In this document: piece after piece, positions 1-8,890 of the stretch | How the letters are laid out: each line of letters begins with the position of its first letter | Numbering within the stretch: the first letter of the stretch is position 1 | Origin: Rhizobium gallicum bv. gallicum R602sp | GTDB lineage: Bacteria; Pseudomonadota; Alphaproteobacteria; Rhizobiales; Rhizobiaceae | DNA: 64,000 bases | Direction: 5' to 3' | Assembly: GCF_000816845.1 (NCBI RefSeq) | Contig: NZ_CP006880.1 | Span: 1,550,001-1,614,000 of the forward strand | Translations under genes and position numbers: made by a program | Notes under the pieces: generated by a model | Database searches by the model: none | What the model was told of the DNA's origin: nothing | What the model saw: only the letters and a program-made list of their open reading frames with translations

Positions 1-1
1 G

Positions 2-307
2 ATGGATGTCGATTGGACCACCGCTGCCGATCCGCATACGACCACCGTCTTTTATATGGGCGGGAGAACCGCGCCGCTCATTGCCGACCGGCTGATCGCC
101 GAAGGCCTGTCGCCCGAAACGCCAGCCGTCATCATGAGCGATGTGAGCCGCACGACGCAGCGACAGTGGCACGGGAACCTTGCAGGCCTTGCCGAAGGCA
201 TCAGCGAGATCGGCACCGAAAACCCCGTCCTGATCGCAGTCGGTGACGTTTTGGCCGCCCGGCAACACGCCGTGCACACAGCGCCTTTGTCCGCCGCTGC
301 GTCCTGA
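2..307 (+). CDS. cobA: Uroporphyrinogen-III C-methyltransferase, 3' end only
   Basis: Only the last 101 codons lie in the window; the gene begins upstream of base 1 and ends at the TGA at 305-307. The fragment matches the C-terminal lobe of SUMT, a cytoplasmic SAM-dependent enzyme that methylates uroporphyrinogen III twice to precorrin-2, the branch point to siroheme and cobalamin. The visible signature is VFYMGGRTAPLIADRL, then a TPAVIMSDVSR strand and a closing PVLIAVGDVLAAR strand, as in CobA/CysG proteins. The N-terminal active-site part cannot be seen, so a CysG-type fusion cannot be excluded. SUMT genes outside cobalamin operons often serve siroheme for nitrite or sulfite reductase; that role is an inference here. 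Confidence 0.8.
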   Translation: MDVDWTTAADPHTTTVFYMGGRTAPLIADRLIAEGLSPETPAVIMSDVSRTTQRQWHGNLAGLAEGISEIGTENPVLIAVGDVLAARQHAVHTAPLSAAAS

Positions 308-555
308 TAGGTGATTTTCAATTACCGCGACCGCAAAGATCTGTTCTTACGCATAAAGGAGAGCGAGATTCCGCGTTGGGTTTCCTTCGAAATAATCTCG
401 CAAAATGGTTTATAAATAAGCGGTTCGGCAGACTTCTGAAACAAATGGTTCAAGGTGAAGTCGCAACTGCTGCAGGATCGTCATTGACCCATTTGGTTGC
501 AAATTTTCTCGGCGACTTTGCTCATAACGGCAAGGAGCATCAGCGTTGCCCAGAA

Positions 556-1590
556 CTAAATTAAGCTCTTCCTGTTGACCAACGAGGGCATCAGCAGAAG
601 ATGCTCTGGATCGCTGCGACCCTCGATCCTGGACAAAAGGGTTCGCGTCGCTGCTTCACCGAGCTCCCTGCCCGACTGGTCGATGCTTGCCAGATTGACC
701 AGGCTGAGAGCTGCGGTCGTCGAATTGTCATAGCCCACGACCGCCAGGTCTTCGGGTATCCGCACGCCCATTTCCGCGGCTGCGCTCAAAAGCGTAATCG
801 CATCAAGATCGCTCCAGCAGAAGACGCCACGAGGCCGATCACTTCGCGCCAGGAACACCCGCATTGCCTCCTCGCGCTTAGGGGAATGGACAGGAATGTG
901 GCTGATCGGTGCTGAGGAGCCCAGTCCGGCACGCAGCATGGCGCGCCGATATCCGATTTCACGCTGGCGCACGACGGAGACCTTGTGACCTTCGCGGGCT
1001 CCCAGGCTGAGCATTTCGATGTCGCGATAACCACACTTCAGCAATGCCTCTACCGCTATCTCTGCCCCTCGCTGGTCATCGGTGTTGACCGTGTCGAAGG
1101 TCTTTGCTTTCGGATCATGATAACCGACCGCCACGATCGGAACTTGTGCCGCAAATTCTGCAATGATCTCGGTAGGAAGGCGCGGAGCGACGAGGATGAG
1201 CCCATCCATCTTATAGTCGATCATAGATTCGATGAGAGAGGTCTCCAGTTGCATGCGGCCCTCGCCGACGCCGATCATTGCCTGGTAGTGCGACGGCGCC
1301 AGAACGCCGTTCACGCCGTCGATGACTTCGGGCAGGAAGGGATTGCGTATATCGACAAGGAGCAGCCCGATCGTGAACGTACGACCGCGCAGGCCGCGTG
1401 CGGTCCTTGACGGTCGATAACCCAGTTCTTCAATCGACCCGGTCACCTTGGCGCGAAGGTTCTCGCTCACACCATATGCATTTCGCATGACCTTCGAAAC
1501 CGCCGCGACAGATACGCCTGCATGCGCAGCAACCGTCCGTATCGTCACACGATCGCGCTTTGCAGGCTTCGACTTCTCTTTGATTGGCAT
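556..1590 (-). CDS. LacI-family transcriptional repressor (rhamnoside locus)
   Basis: A 344-residue LacI/GalR regulator. The N-terminal helix-turn-helix spans about residues 13-40 (VTIRTVAAHAGVSVAAVSKV) with the hinge near residue 60 (RPSRTARGL). A periplasmic-binding-protein-like effector domain follows, including IGLLLVDIRNPFLPEV and DLAVVGYDNS. The ATG at 1590 is preferred because GAGGA stands just upstream and the HTH begins at the usual distance; an in-frame ATG at 1656 would add 22 unlikely residues. It is divergent from the alpha-L-rhamnosidase and sugar importer. The 140-bp shared intergenic region holds a 30-bp dyad with CG-centred half operators, so it most likely represses that operon until a rhamnose-containing inducer is present. 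The ligand is inferred from context only. Confidence 0.87.
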   Translation of the reverse strand: MPIKEKSKPAKRDRVTIRTVAAHAGVSVAAVSKVMRNAYGVSENLRAKVTGSIEELGYRPSRTARGLRGRTFTIGLLLVDIRNPFLPEVIDGVNGVLAPSHYQAMIGVGEGRMQLETSLIESMIDYKMDGLILVAPRLPTEIIAEFAAQVPIVAVGYHDPKAKTFDTVNTDDQRGAEIAVEALLKCGYRDIEMLSLGAREGHKVSVVRQREIGYRRAMLRAGLGSSAPISHIPVHSPKREEAMRVFLARSDRPRGVFCWSDLDAITLLSAAAEMGVRIPEDLAVVGYDNSTTAALSLVNLASIDQSGRELGEAATRTLLSRIEGRSDPEHLLLMPSLVNRKSLI

Positions 1591-1682
1591 GAAATCCTCA
1601 GATTCGATCTGCAGGCCCTTAAGGCTCACCAAATCACCATGGCAGACCGGTTGCAAAATATCTATTGCACTTCTGAAAAAAA

Positions 1683-1712
1683 TGTAGAACGTTATACGAA
1701 GAACGTTCTACA
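1683..1712. promoter_or_regulatory. Putative LacI-family operator, perfect inverted repeat
   Basis: Arms TGTAGAACGTT (1683-1693) and AACGTTCTACA (1702-1712) are exact reverse complements around an 8-bp spacer. Each arm carries a CG-centred AACGTT core, and AGAACGTTCT at 1700-1709 is itself a perfect 10-bp palindrome. It reads as two LacI-type sites centred 14 bp apart, or as one large dyad. It ends 18 bp before the rhamnosidase ATG, so bound protein would block that promoter or its early transcript. Assignment to the divergent LacI gene is an inference. Confidence 0.7.
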
Positions 1713-1730
1713 AAAGATGTGGGGGATCTG

Positions 1731-4052
1731 ATGAATTTTCAGCCGATGGCGGCCAGCGACAATCTCGTTTCACGAGACTGGACCAGCGATATGATCGCGC
1801 CGCTGTCGGATCGCGGCCAGGGAACGGCCGCAAGTTTTGTCGCCAAGACGTTCAACTGCGATTGCGTAGAGACGCCGGCCGAACTCTTCATTTCAGCACT
1901 CGGCCTTTATCGCTGCTTCATCAATGGCAAACGGGTCGGCAATGACCTCCTGACACCCGGCTGGACCAGCTACGATCATCGCCTGGCCTTTCAGCACTAT
2001 GACGTCTCGGACCTCGTCAAGCCTGGCCAGAATCGCATCGAGATCTGGCTTGCGGACGGATGGTACCGGTCTCCGCTCATGTGGGGTCAAAAGGCCATTC
2101 CCAATTGCTGGGGCGACCAAACGGCGGCCATTGCAGACCTGGTCGGGCCGAATGGCGTCATTGTCTCAACCGATACCACGTGGCAGAGCGGGCTGCTGCC
2201 GATCCGCAAATCCGGCATCTATTTCGGCGAGATCTATGATGCGCGCGAAGAAAAGCTTGCCGACACTCACGGCACCGTGAGGCTGCCATTCGACAAGGCA
2301 TTGCTCGTCGCGCACGAAACGGCGCCGGTTCGTGAATTGCCGCCGATCGCTCCGATTGATAGTTGGACCGACGCGGAAGGGCGAACGATCTACGACTTCG
2401 GCCAGAACATCGGCGGCTATGTGCGCTATACGGTCCGCGGGCCAGCAGGCGCCGAAATTCGCGTGGAACATTCGGAAGTCCTGGGGCCTGGCCGTCACTT
2501 CGACAACCGCAACTATCGCACCGCACAAGCCCACACGATCTATACGCTTTGCGGAGACGGCGAACAGACCTACGCGCCACACTTCAGCTTTCAAGGCTTC
2601 CGCTATGCCAGAGTGACGGCTACGGGCGACGCACGTATCTTGGCGATCTCGTCGGTTCCGATCTCCTCCGTGCCCAATCTGACTGGCGGCTTCCAGTCGG
2701 GCAACGCGCTCGTCAACCGGCTTGTCCAGAACACGATCTGGTCACAGCGCGCCAATTTCATCGAGGTCCCGACCGATTGCCCCCAGCGCGACGAGCGCCT
2801 CGGCTGGACAGGCGACGCTCAGGTGTTTGCTGCAACAGCCTGCTGGCTGACGGACAGCCAGGCCTTCTTCCGGAAATATCTGCGCGATGTGATGGCCGAT
2901 CAACGTGAGGATGGTGCCATTTCCCACTTTTCGCCCGACCCGACACGCCTGCATCCGAAGAACTTCCCGGGATTTGCCGGTTCGACCGGCTGGGGCGACG
3001 CCATCGTCGTGATCCCCTGGGTTCTTTACACGCATTACGACGATCGGGCAGTTCTTTGCGAATGCCTGAATGCGATGGTGCGCTGGGTCGACTTCGTCTG
3101 GTCGATATCGGACGGCCCGATCGTGCGCCCGCCGTCCCGCTGGGGCGACCGCGGCTTCACATTCGGAGACTGGCTGCAACCGATCGGCGACAACCGGAAG
3201 CCGCGCCCGACAGTTGCCGACGATTGCGCTGCAACACTCTACCACTTCATCTCCACCGACTTGCTGGCGAAGATCGCAGCGATCCTCGGCAACCAGGCTC
3301 TGGAGGCGCGCATGAAGCGCCGTGCTGCCGAAATTCGACAGGCGTTTGCGCACGAATTCATCGCACCATCCGGACGCATGGCACATAACGACCAGACGTC
3401 TTACGCGCTGGCCTTCCTATACGACCTGATCCCAGCTGCGCACCATGAGGCTGCCAAGCAGCACTTCAGACAGGTGATCATCGATGCGGACTACAAGATC
3501 GGCACGGGTTTCATAGGCACCCCCGCCCTGCTGCCAGCTTTGACGAAGCTCGGAATGGACGACCTTGCCGAAAAGGTGTTCCTGCAGGAGGAGGTTCCGG
3601 GCTGGCTCTATCAGGTGTCCAAGGGCGCAACCACGATCTGGGAGCGCTGGGATTCAATGGCGCCGGACGGCACTATCTACGAGCCTGACATGAACAGCTA
3701 CAATCACTATGCCTATGGCGCCGTGTGCCAATGGCTGTTTGAGAGCGTCGCGGGCATCTCGCCAAGCCGAAGCGCACCTGGTTTTTCCGAGGTCATCGTC
3801 GATCCGGCGCCGATTGCCGCGCTCTCGCCCGTCACCGCCTATCATGACGTGCGTCAAGGTCGAATTGAAGCTCAATGGGAGTGCCGCGGCAACAGGGTCA
3901 CCTATAACGTGACGCTTCCAGAAGGCTGCGTCGGTCGATTCCGGCCCGGACGACGGCATCAGAACCCGCTGCTTAACGGCGAGCCTGTCATGGGGGAGGC
4001 CGTCCTTCGAGCAGGAACACATGAGCTGATCTTTTCTCTTCCCCATCTTTGA
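1731..4052 (+). CDS. Alpha-L-rhamnosidase, glycoside hydrolase family 78
   Basis: A 773-residue enzyme that releases terminal L-rhamnose from rhamnosides such as pectic rhamnogalacturonan fragments or plant glycosides. An N-terminal beta-sandwich carries FISALGLYRCFINGKRVG (from about residue 47) and LADGWYRSPLMWG. The (alpha/alpha)6 barrel carries the GH78 hallmark PTDCPQRDERLGWTGDAQ near residue 347, which holds acidic catalytic residues. TTIWERWDS near residue 635 carries another conserved glutamate. There is no signal peptide, so hydrolysis should be cytoplasmic after import by the transporter encoded just downstream. The ATG at 1731 follows GGGGGATCTG; a GTG at 1719 is in frame but lacks a ribosome site. 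It is first in the operon and sits directly behind the operator dyad. The exact glycoside is unknown. Confidence 0.93.
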   Translation: MNFQPMAASDNLVSRDWTSDMIAPLSDRGQGTAASFVAKTFNCDCVETPAELFISALGLYRCFINGKRVGNDLLTPGWTSYDHRLAFQHYDVSDLVKPGQNRIEIWLADGWYRSPLMWGQKAIPNCWGDQTAAIADLVGPNGVIVSTDTTWQSGLLPIRKSGIYFGEIYDAREEKLADTHGTVRLPFDKALLVAHETAPVRELPPIAPIDSWTDAEGRTIYDFGQNIGGYVRYTVRGPAGAEIRVEHSEVLGPGRHFDNRNYRTAQAHTIYTLCGDGEQTYAPHFSFQGFRYARVTATGDARILAISSVPISSVPNLTGGFQSGNALVNRLVQNTIWSQRANFIEVPTDCPQRDERLGWTGDAQVFAATACWLTDSQAFFRKYLRDVMADQREDGAISHFSPDPTRLHPKNFPGFAGSTGWGDAIVVIPWVLYTHYDDRAVLCECLNAMVRWVDFVWSISDGPIVRPPSRWGDRGFTFGDWLQPIGDNRKPRPTVADDCAATLYHFISTDLLAKIAAILGNQALEARMKRRAAEIRQAFAHEFIAPSGRMAHNDQTSYALAFLYDLIPAAHHEAAKQHFRQVIIDADYKIGTGFIGTPALLPALTKLGMDDLAEKVFLQEEVPGWLYQVSKGATTIWERWDSMAPDGTIYEPDMNSYNHYAYGAVCQWLFESVAGISPSRSAPGFSEVIVDPAPIAALSPVTAYHDVRQGRIEAQWECRGNRVTYNVTLPEGCVGRFRPGRRHQNPLLNGEPVMGEAVLRAGTHELIFSLPHL

Positions 4053-4095
4053 GGAGCATACCTGCCACCGTCAAACCGTTCAGAGGAGGAACGTC

Positions 4096-5376
4096 ATGGC
4101 AAACCGCATCAAAGTCATTCTTGCCGGTGCGTCGGCACTCGTAGCGCTGGTTGCCGCAGGGCCGTCAGAGGCAGAAACGACCCTTTCGTTCCTGATCGAT
4201 AACAGCCCCGATACCGTCGCAGCCGCCGAGGCGCTGGTTGCAGCTTACGAGAAGATCGCACCGGATGTGACGATCGAAATCGAGCAGCGGCCGGGTGGTG
4301 GCGAGGGCGACAACATCGTCAAGACGCGGCTGGCAACAAGCGAAATGTCGGATGTATTCCTGTACAATTCCGGCTCGCTGATGCAGGCGCTGAAACCTGG
4401 ACAGACGCTGGCCGACCTCAGTGATCTTTCGTCGCAGGCAAAAGTAGACGAGAGCTTCAAGGCCGTGGTCCGCGCTGACGGCAAGCTATACGGCGTTCCC
4501 TTCGGAACGGCGATGGCTGGCGGGATCCTCTACAACAGAAAAATCTATCAGGACCTCGGCCTGCCCGTCCCGAAGAGATGGGCCGAGTTCATGGCCAACA
4601 ACGAAAAGGTGAAGGCGGCCGGCAAGGTCGCTGTTGCCCAGACCTATCGCGACACCTGGACCTCCCAGCTCTTCGTTCTGGCGGACTATTACAACCTGCA
4701 TCAATCCGCGCCGAACTTCGCAACCGACTATACGGCCAACAAGGCGAAATACGCGACGACGCCTGCGGCCATGAAGGGTTTCGAACGCCTGAAGGAGGTT
4801 CATGACGCCGGCTTGGTGAACGAGGATTTCGGTGCGGCAAGCTATGACGACGGCCTCAGGATGGTGGCGACAGGCGAGGCCGCACATTATCCGATGCTCA
4901 CCTTTGCCGTCGGTGCTTTGAAGCAGAACTATCCGGAAAATCTTGAGGGTGTCGGCTTTTTCGCCCAGCCGGGGGACGATCCGGCCAAGAACGGCCTGAC
5001 GGTCTGGATGCCGCCTGCCCTTTATGTCCCGCTCGCCAGCCAGAACGCGGATGAAGCCCGGAAATTTGTGGATTTCGCCGGAAGCGTCGAAGGCTGCGAG
5101 ATCATGGTTGAGACCAACACGGCCCAAGGTCCGTCCCTGGTCGACGGATGCGCGCTGCCGGCTGACGTCCCGCCCGCGGTGAAGGACATGCTCCCCTATT
5201 TCGAAGCGAAGGCGACTACGCCGGCTCTGGAATTCGTGTCGCCGATCAAGGGACCGGCTCTTGAACAGATCACCGTCGAGGTCGGGTCCGGCATCCGCCA
5301 GCCAGCCGAGGCGGCCGCGCTTTATGACGATGACGTGCGCAAGCAGGCAAAGCAGCTCGGTCTACCCAACTGGTAG
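4096..5376 (+). CDS. CUT1 sugar ABC transporter, periplasmic binding protein
   Basis: A 426-residue extracellular solute-binding protein of the MalE/UgpB class. Residues 1-26 form a Sec signal peptide with the cleavage area at PSEAET. The mature part has the family layout: TLSFLIDNS, SEMSDVFLYNSGSL and YGVPFGTAMAGGILYNRKIY. The start follows GAGGAGGAACGTC. It lies 43 bp after the rhamnosidase and precedes two permeases and an ATPase, so it probably delivers rhamnose-containing oligosaccharides or glycosides. A short stable hairpin follows the stop codon and may protect this part of the transcript, since binding proteins are usually needed in excess over permeases. The substrate is inferred from the neighbouring GH78 enzyme. 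Confidence 0.9.
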   Translation: MANRIKVILAGASALVALVAAGPSEAETTLSFLIDNSPDTVAAAEALVAAYEKIAPDVTIEIEQRPGGGEGDNIVKTRLATSEMSDVFLYNSGSLMQALKPGQTLADLSDLSSQAKVDESFKAVVRADGKLYGVPFGTAMAGGILYNRKIYQDLGLPVPKRWAEFMANNEKVKAAGKVAVAQTYRDTWTSQLFVLADYYNLHQSAPNFATDYTANKAKYATTPAAMKGFERLKEVHDAGLVNEDFGAASYDDGLRMVATGEAAHYPMLTFAVGALKQNYPENLEGVGFFAQPGDDPAKNGLTVWMPPALYVPLASQNADEARKFVDFAGSVEGCEIMVETNTAQGPSLVDGCALPADVPPAVKDMLPYFEAKATTPALEFVSPIKGPALEQITVEVGSGIRQPAEAAALYDDDVRKQAKQLGLPNW

Positions 5377-5396
5377 TGGCCCTTCGGGAAAGCTGA

Positions 5397-5417
5397 CCTC
5401 GCCGTTTACGGGCGAGG
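5397..5417 (+). other. Intergenic hairpin between binding-protein and permease genes
   Basis: CCTCGCC (5397-5403) and GGCGAGG (5411-5417) form a perfect 7-bp stem around a 7-nt loop, 20 bp after the binding-protein stop. No T-run follows, so it is not an intrinsic terminator. Hairpins at this place in importer operons are known to stabilise the upstream message; that role is inferred here. Confidence 0.45.
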
Positions 5418-5440
5418 CCCACCCGATCGAAGAGGTAACC

Positions 5441-6319
5441 ATGACCGAAACACGCCTCCGCTCACGCAAATCGCCCTATCCCTTGTGGTTTTTTCTTCCT
5501 GCCGCAGCCGTCTACGGCGTGCTGTTTGTCGTCCCTACAGTGTCTTCTCTCTGGTTCAGCCTCACACGTTGGGATCTTTCGAGCGCCGAGTTCATCGGAT
5601 TGGAGAACTTCCGACAGTTCTTTTCCGAGCCGTTTCTGGTCAAGGGCCTCGTCAACACGCTGATCTATGCCTTGACGACATCCGGACTGAAGACGATATG
5701 CGGGCTCCTGCTCGCCGTGCTGCTGACCGGTAATATTTTCGCTCGAGGCTTCCTGCGCACGCTCGTTTTCTTTCCAGTTCTGGTATCGACGATCGGCATC
5801 GGCATTACCTTTACCGTGATGATGCACCCGACAAAGGGCATCATCAATGCCATGCTTGAAACGCTCGCCATTCCCGGACCAGGCTGGCTGACCAATCCGG
5901 CGCTTGCTCTTTTTTCCGTGGCGCTCGTCGATCTCTGGAAGGGCGTGGGTCTTGCCACCTTGATTTTTATCGCCGGCCTAGCAGCAATCAGCCCTGATTA
6001 CTACGAGGCTGCCAGAATTGACGGTGCCACACGTTTCCAGCAGTTCTGGCGCATCACTCTGCCTCTTGTGCGTCCGGCGACGATCACCGTCATCACGCTG
6101 TCGTTGATCGGCGGCCTCCGGTCGTTCGATCTCATTTGGGCGATGACGCGCGGTGGGCCGGGCTTTTCCTCGGATGTGATCGCATCGGTCATCTACAAGC
6201 AGTATCAGGCGGGATTCTACGGTTTGTCGACTGCGGGTAATGTTATCCTGTTTGCGCTGATCGCCATCATCATTCTACCGCTTACCGTGTGGCTTAACCG
6301 GCGCGAGGTCGAACAATGA
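5441..6319 (+). CDS. CUT1 sugar ABC transporter permease (MalF type)
   Basis: A 292-residue inner-membrane permease with about six hydrophobic segments, the first at residues 13-35 (YPLWFFLPAAAVYGVLFVV). It has the cytoplasmic EAA loop EAARIDGATRFQQFWRITLP near residue 189, which docks on the ATPase. The ATG at 5441 is chosen because AGAGGTAACC precedes it; the reading frame is open further upstream but overlaps the binding-protein gene and its hairpin. The stop overlaps the next permease start (ATGA at 6316), showing translational coupling. It should pair with the following permease to form the channel. Confidence 0.9.
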   Translation: MTETRLRSRKSPYPLWFFLPAAAVYGVLFVVPTVSSLWFSLTRWDLSSAEFIGLENFRQFFSEPFLVKGLVNTLIYALTTSGLKTICGLLLAVLLTGNIFARGFLRTLVFFPVLVSTIGIGITFTVMMHPTKGIINAMLETLAIPGPGWLTNPALALFSVALVDLWKGVGLATLIFIAGLAAISPDYYEAARIDGATRFQQFWRITLPLVRPATITVITLSLIGGLRSFDLIWAMTRGGPGFSSDVIASVIYKQYQAGFYGLSTAGNVILFALIAIIILPLTVWLNRREVEQ

Positions 6320-7143
6320 GACGGATGCGGCCCTTTACGAGCGGCGCGATCGCGCTTGCCGTGGCTACGGTCATCTTCGTGCTGCCCTTCGTGTTCATTG
6401 CCCTCCAGGCGGTCAAGTCGAAATCCGAGGCATCCCGGCTCGACTTCACGCTCCCCCAACAGTGGCTGTTCTGGGACAATCTTGCAGCAGTATTCCAGGC
6501 GCGCGACTATCAGCTCGTGCTGGCATATTTCAATTCGACGCTGATCACCGTCGTCTCGGTCACCATACTGATACTGCTTTCGGCGATGGTCGGATATGTC
6601 ATGCAGCGCCGCAAAACCCGCTGGAATGCCGTTGCCTCGGGTGCGCTCTTCATGGGCCTGATGATGCCACCGGCTGTCGTTCCGACGATCGGACTGCTAC
6701 AGGAAATCGGCCTCTTCAAGACCATAACCGGGATGATCCTGATCCAGGTCGCCTATAATCTCTCGTTCTCGATTCTGCTCTACCGAGCGTTCATTTCGAC
6801 CATTCCCCGCGATCTCGATGAGGCGGCACTGATCGACGGGGCAAAGCCTTGGCAGATATTCTTCCGGGTGATCCTGCCTCTGCTCAAGCCGGTGACGGTG
6901 ACCAACATTGTCGTGCAGTCGATCGCGATCTTCAATGATTTCACGAACCCGCTTTATTACCTGCCAGGTAAAGAGAACGTCACCGTGCAGCTGACGCTCT
7001 ATAATTTCCAGAGCATGTACACGAGCCAGTACAACCTGCTCTTCATGAACATACTGCTCGTTACGGTCCCTCCCCTCATCGTTTTCATCTTCTTCAACAG
7101 GCAGATCGTGGCAGGCATGACTGCCGGCGCAGTGAAAGGTTAG
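6316..7143 (+). CDS. CUT1 sugar ABC transporter permease (MalG type)
   Basis: A 275-residue inner-membrane permease, second half of the channel of this importer. The first membrane segment is at about residues 11-33 (AIALAVATVIFVLPFVFIAL). The EAA loop is EAALIDGAKPWQIFFRVILP near residue 172, followed by the C-terminal segments and an FFNRQIVAGMTAGAVKG end typical of MalG proteins. Its ATG overlaps the stop of the upstream permease by four bases, and the ATPase gene follows after six bases. Together these mark one transcription unit from the rhamnosidase to the ATPase. Confidence 0.9.
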   Translation: MRRMRPFTSGAIALAVATVIFVLPFVFIALQAVKSKSEASRLDFTLPQQWLFWDNLAAVFQARDYQLVLAYFNSTLITVVSVTILILLSAMVGYVMQRRKTRWNAVASGALFMGLMMPPAVVPTIGLLQEIGLFKTITGMILIQVAYNLSFSILLYRAFISTIPRDLDEAALIDGAKPWQIFFRVILPLLKPVTVTNIVVQSIAIFNDFTNPLYYLPGKENVTVQLTLYNFQSMYTSQYNLLFMNILLVTVPPLIVFIFFNRQIVAGMTAGAVKG

Positions 7144-7149
7144 TGTAAA

Positions 7150-8133
7150 ATGGCTGAGCTCACCCTCACCCGGATTTGCAAGAGCTTTGGCGCCCTTGAT
7201 GTCATCAAGGGCATCGATCTGGAGGTGCGTTCCGGTGAATTCGTCGTATTTGTCGGGCCGTCTGGATGTGGAAAATCCACCTTGCTGCGGATCATTGCCG
7301 GGCTGGAGGATTCCACGTCCGGCATGCTGACGATAGGCGGCAAGGATGTCACGGCCGCCGAACCATCAAAGCGCGGTATTGCCATGGTGTTCCAAAGCTA
7401 TGCGCTTTATCCACATATGACGGTTGCGGAAAATATCGGCTTCGGGCTTTCGCTTGCCCGCCGCCCGAAGTCCGAGATCGAGGCCAAGGTCCGTGCAGCA
7501 GCCGAGACCTTGCAGCTCACCCATTTGCTCGACCGCAAGCCGAAGGCGCTTTCCGGCGGGCAAAGGCAGCGCGTTGCCATCGGTCGCGCGATCGTTCGTG
7601 ACCCGAAAGTCTTCCTGTTCGACGAGCCGCTCTCGAACCTCGACGCATCTCTGCGAGCCCAAATGCGGCTTGAGATTGCAGAACTCCATACCCGCCTGAA
7701 GACAACCATGATCTACGTTACCCACGACCAGGTCGAGGCGATGACGATGGCCGACAAGATCGTCGTCCTGAACGGTGGCAGGGTCGAGCAGGTGGGCAGC
7801 CCGATGGAACTCTACCGCAAGCCGGCGACGCCCTTCGTCGCGGGCTTTATCGGCAGCCCGAAGATGAACCTTTATACGGGCGAGGTTGCACAGCGCTTCG
7901 GGTGCCAGACCTACGGGATCCGACCCGAGCATATTCGCCTTTCCCAAGCCAAAGGCACCTGGCAAGGCAGGGTTAGACATATCGAGCGCCTAGGCGCCGA
8001 TGCCATCCTCTATCTGGATGTTCCGCAAGTCGGCGAAATGGTGGTGCGCGCCGAAGGAGAGACCGCCTTTGCAACAGGTGCCACCGTTTGGGCAAGTCCG
8101 GTGGAAGGCGCGGCGCACAGATTCGGCGCATAG
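7150..8133 (+). CDS. CUT1 sugar ABC transporter ATPase (MalK/UgpC type)
   Basis: A 327-residue ATPase that powers the preceding permeases. It has Walker [10 protein letters not shown] near residue 37, the ABC signature [14 protein letters not shown] near residue 134, Walker [14 protein letters not shown] and the switch histidine in [11 protein letters not shown]-terminal TOBE/OB domain follows ([10 protein letters not shown]). It is somewhat shorter than typical UgpC proteins (about 355-370 residues), the loss being in the C-terminal regulatory region. It is the last gene of the operon and converges on the oligopeptide ATPase gene, whose stop is only 19 bp away. No clear terminator was seen between them. 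Confidence 0.93.
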   Translation: MAELTLTRICKSFGALDVIKGIDLEVRSGEFVVFVGPSGCGKSTLLRIIAGLEDSTSGMLTIGGKDVTAAEPSKRGIAMVFQSYALYPHMTVAENIGFGLSLARRPKSEIEAKVRAAAETLQLTHLLDRKPKALSGGQRQRVAIGRAIVRDPKVFLFDEPLSNLDASLRAQMRLEIAELHTRLKTTMIYVTHDQVEAMTMADKIVVLNGGRVEQVGSPMELYRKPATPFVAGFIGSPKMNLYTGEVAQRFGCQTYGIRPEHIRLSQAKGTWQGRVRHIERLGADAILYLDVPQVGEMVVRAEGETAFATGATVWASPVEGAAHRFGA

Positions 8134-8152
8134 CCGGCTCGTCGGGCCGCAA

Positions 8153-8890
8153 TCAGAGAAAACTTGCCTCGAAAAGTTCGCGTGAGTAATCGGCATGGGT
8201 GACGCCTGATTCCAGATCGGCTTTCGTCAGCTCGTCGACGAAAGCACCGTCTTTCATGATAAGCACCCTGTCGCACATGTGCGCGATCACTGCGAGATCG
8301 TGGCTCACGAGCACATAGGTCAGCCCATGCTCGTCGCGCTTGTCTGCAAGAAGATTGAGGATCTCGGCCTGAACGGAGACATCGAGCGCCGAGGTTGGCT
8401 CATCGAGCAGCAGGATCGGCGGCGACAGGATAAGAGCCCGCGCAATGGCAACGCGCTGACGCTGGCCTCCCGACAGTTCATGGGGAAACCGATTGGCAAA
8501 GCTTTCGGGCAGTCCTACCTGCCGCAGCGCCTTTTGGACGGCAGACCAGCCATCACCGTGTCCCATCGAGCGGAGAGGCTCGGCCAGGGCCGTTCCGATG
8601 CGATGACGCGGATGAAGCGAACCATAGGGATCCTGAAACACCATTTGCGCGCACTTCAGCTCATTTCGCGACCGGATCTTTCCGATTGCCTTGCCGTCGA
8701 GTTCTATAGAACCCGTCCATCCTTGCTCGATACCGGCTAGAGACCGCAGGACCGTTGATTTGCCGCAGCCGGATTCTCCGACGATGCCCAGCGTTTGGCC
8801 CCTGCCGACCTCAAAGCCTACCCCTTTTACGACGTGGTTACGCGTTTTGCCCGCACCATAGACAACATCGAGATTGCTGATCCTGATCAT
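8153..8890 (-). CDS. Oligopeptide-type ABC transporter ATPase (DppF type)
   Basis: A 245-residue ATPase of the peptide/nickel/opine importer family, last gene of a five-gene unit running from 13261 to 8153. It shows Walker A GESGCGKST near residue 38, [15 protein letters not shown], and Walker B ILLLDEPTSALDVS. It is shorter than the usual ~320 residues because it lacks most of the C-terminal oligopeptide/HPY extension. The ATG at 8890 overlaps the stop of the upstream ATPase (ATGA). Members of this family often carry opines, glycosides or oligouronides rather than peptides. The uxuA/kdgD genes across the divergent promoter suggest a uronate-containing substrate. Confidence 0.9.
   Translation of the reverse strand: MIRISNLDVVYGAGKTRNHVVKGVGFEVGRGQTLGIVGESGCGKSTVLRSLAGIEQGWTGSIELDGKAIGKIRSRNELKCAQMVFQDPYGSLHPRHRIGTALAEPLRSMGHGDGWSAVQKALRQVGLPESFANRFPHELSGGQRQRVAIARALILSPPILLLDEPTSALDVSVQAEILNLLADKRDEHGLTYVLVSHDLAVIAHMCDRVLIMKDGAFVDELTKADLESGVTHADYSRELFEASFL

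Noticed and set aside
376..564. Small plus-strand frame with TTG start (62 codons) between cobA and the LacI gene
   Set aside because: The start codon is weak, the AAGGAG is too far upstream (about 14 bases), the frame runs into the end of the opposite LacI gene, and the product resembles nothing recognisable.
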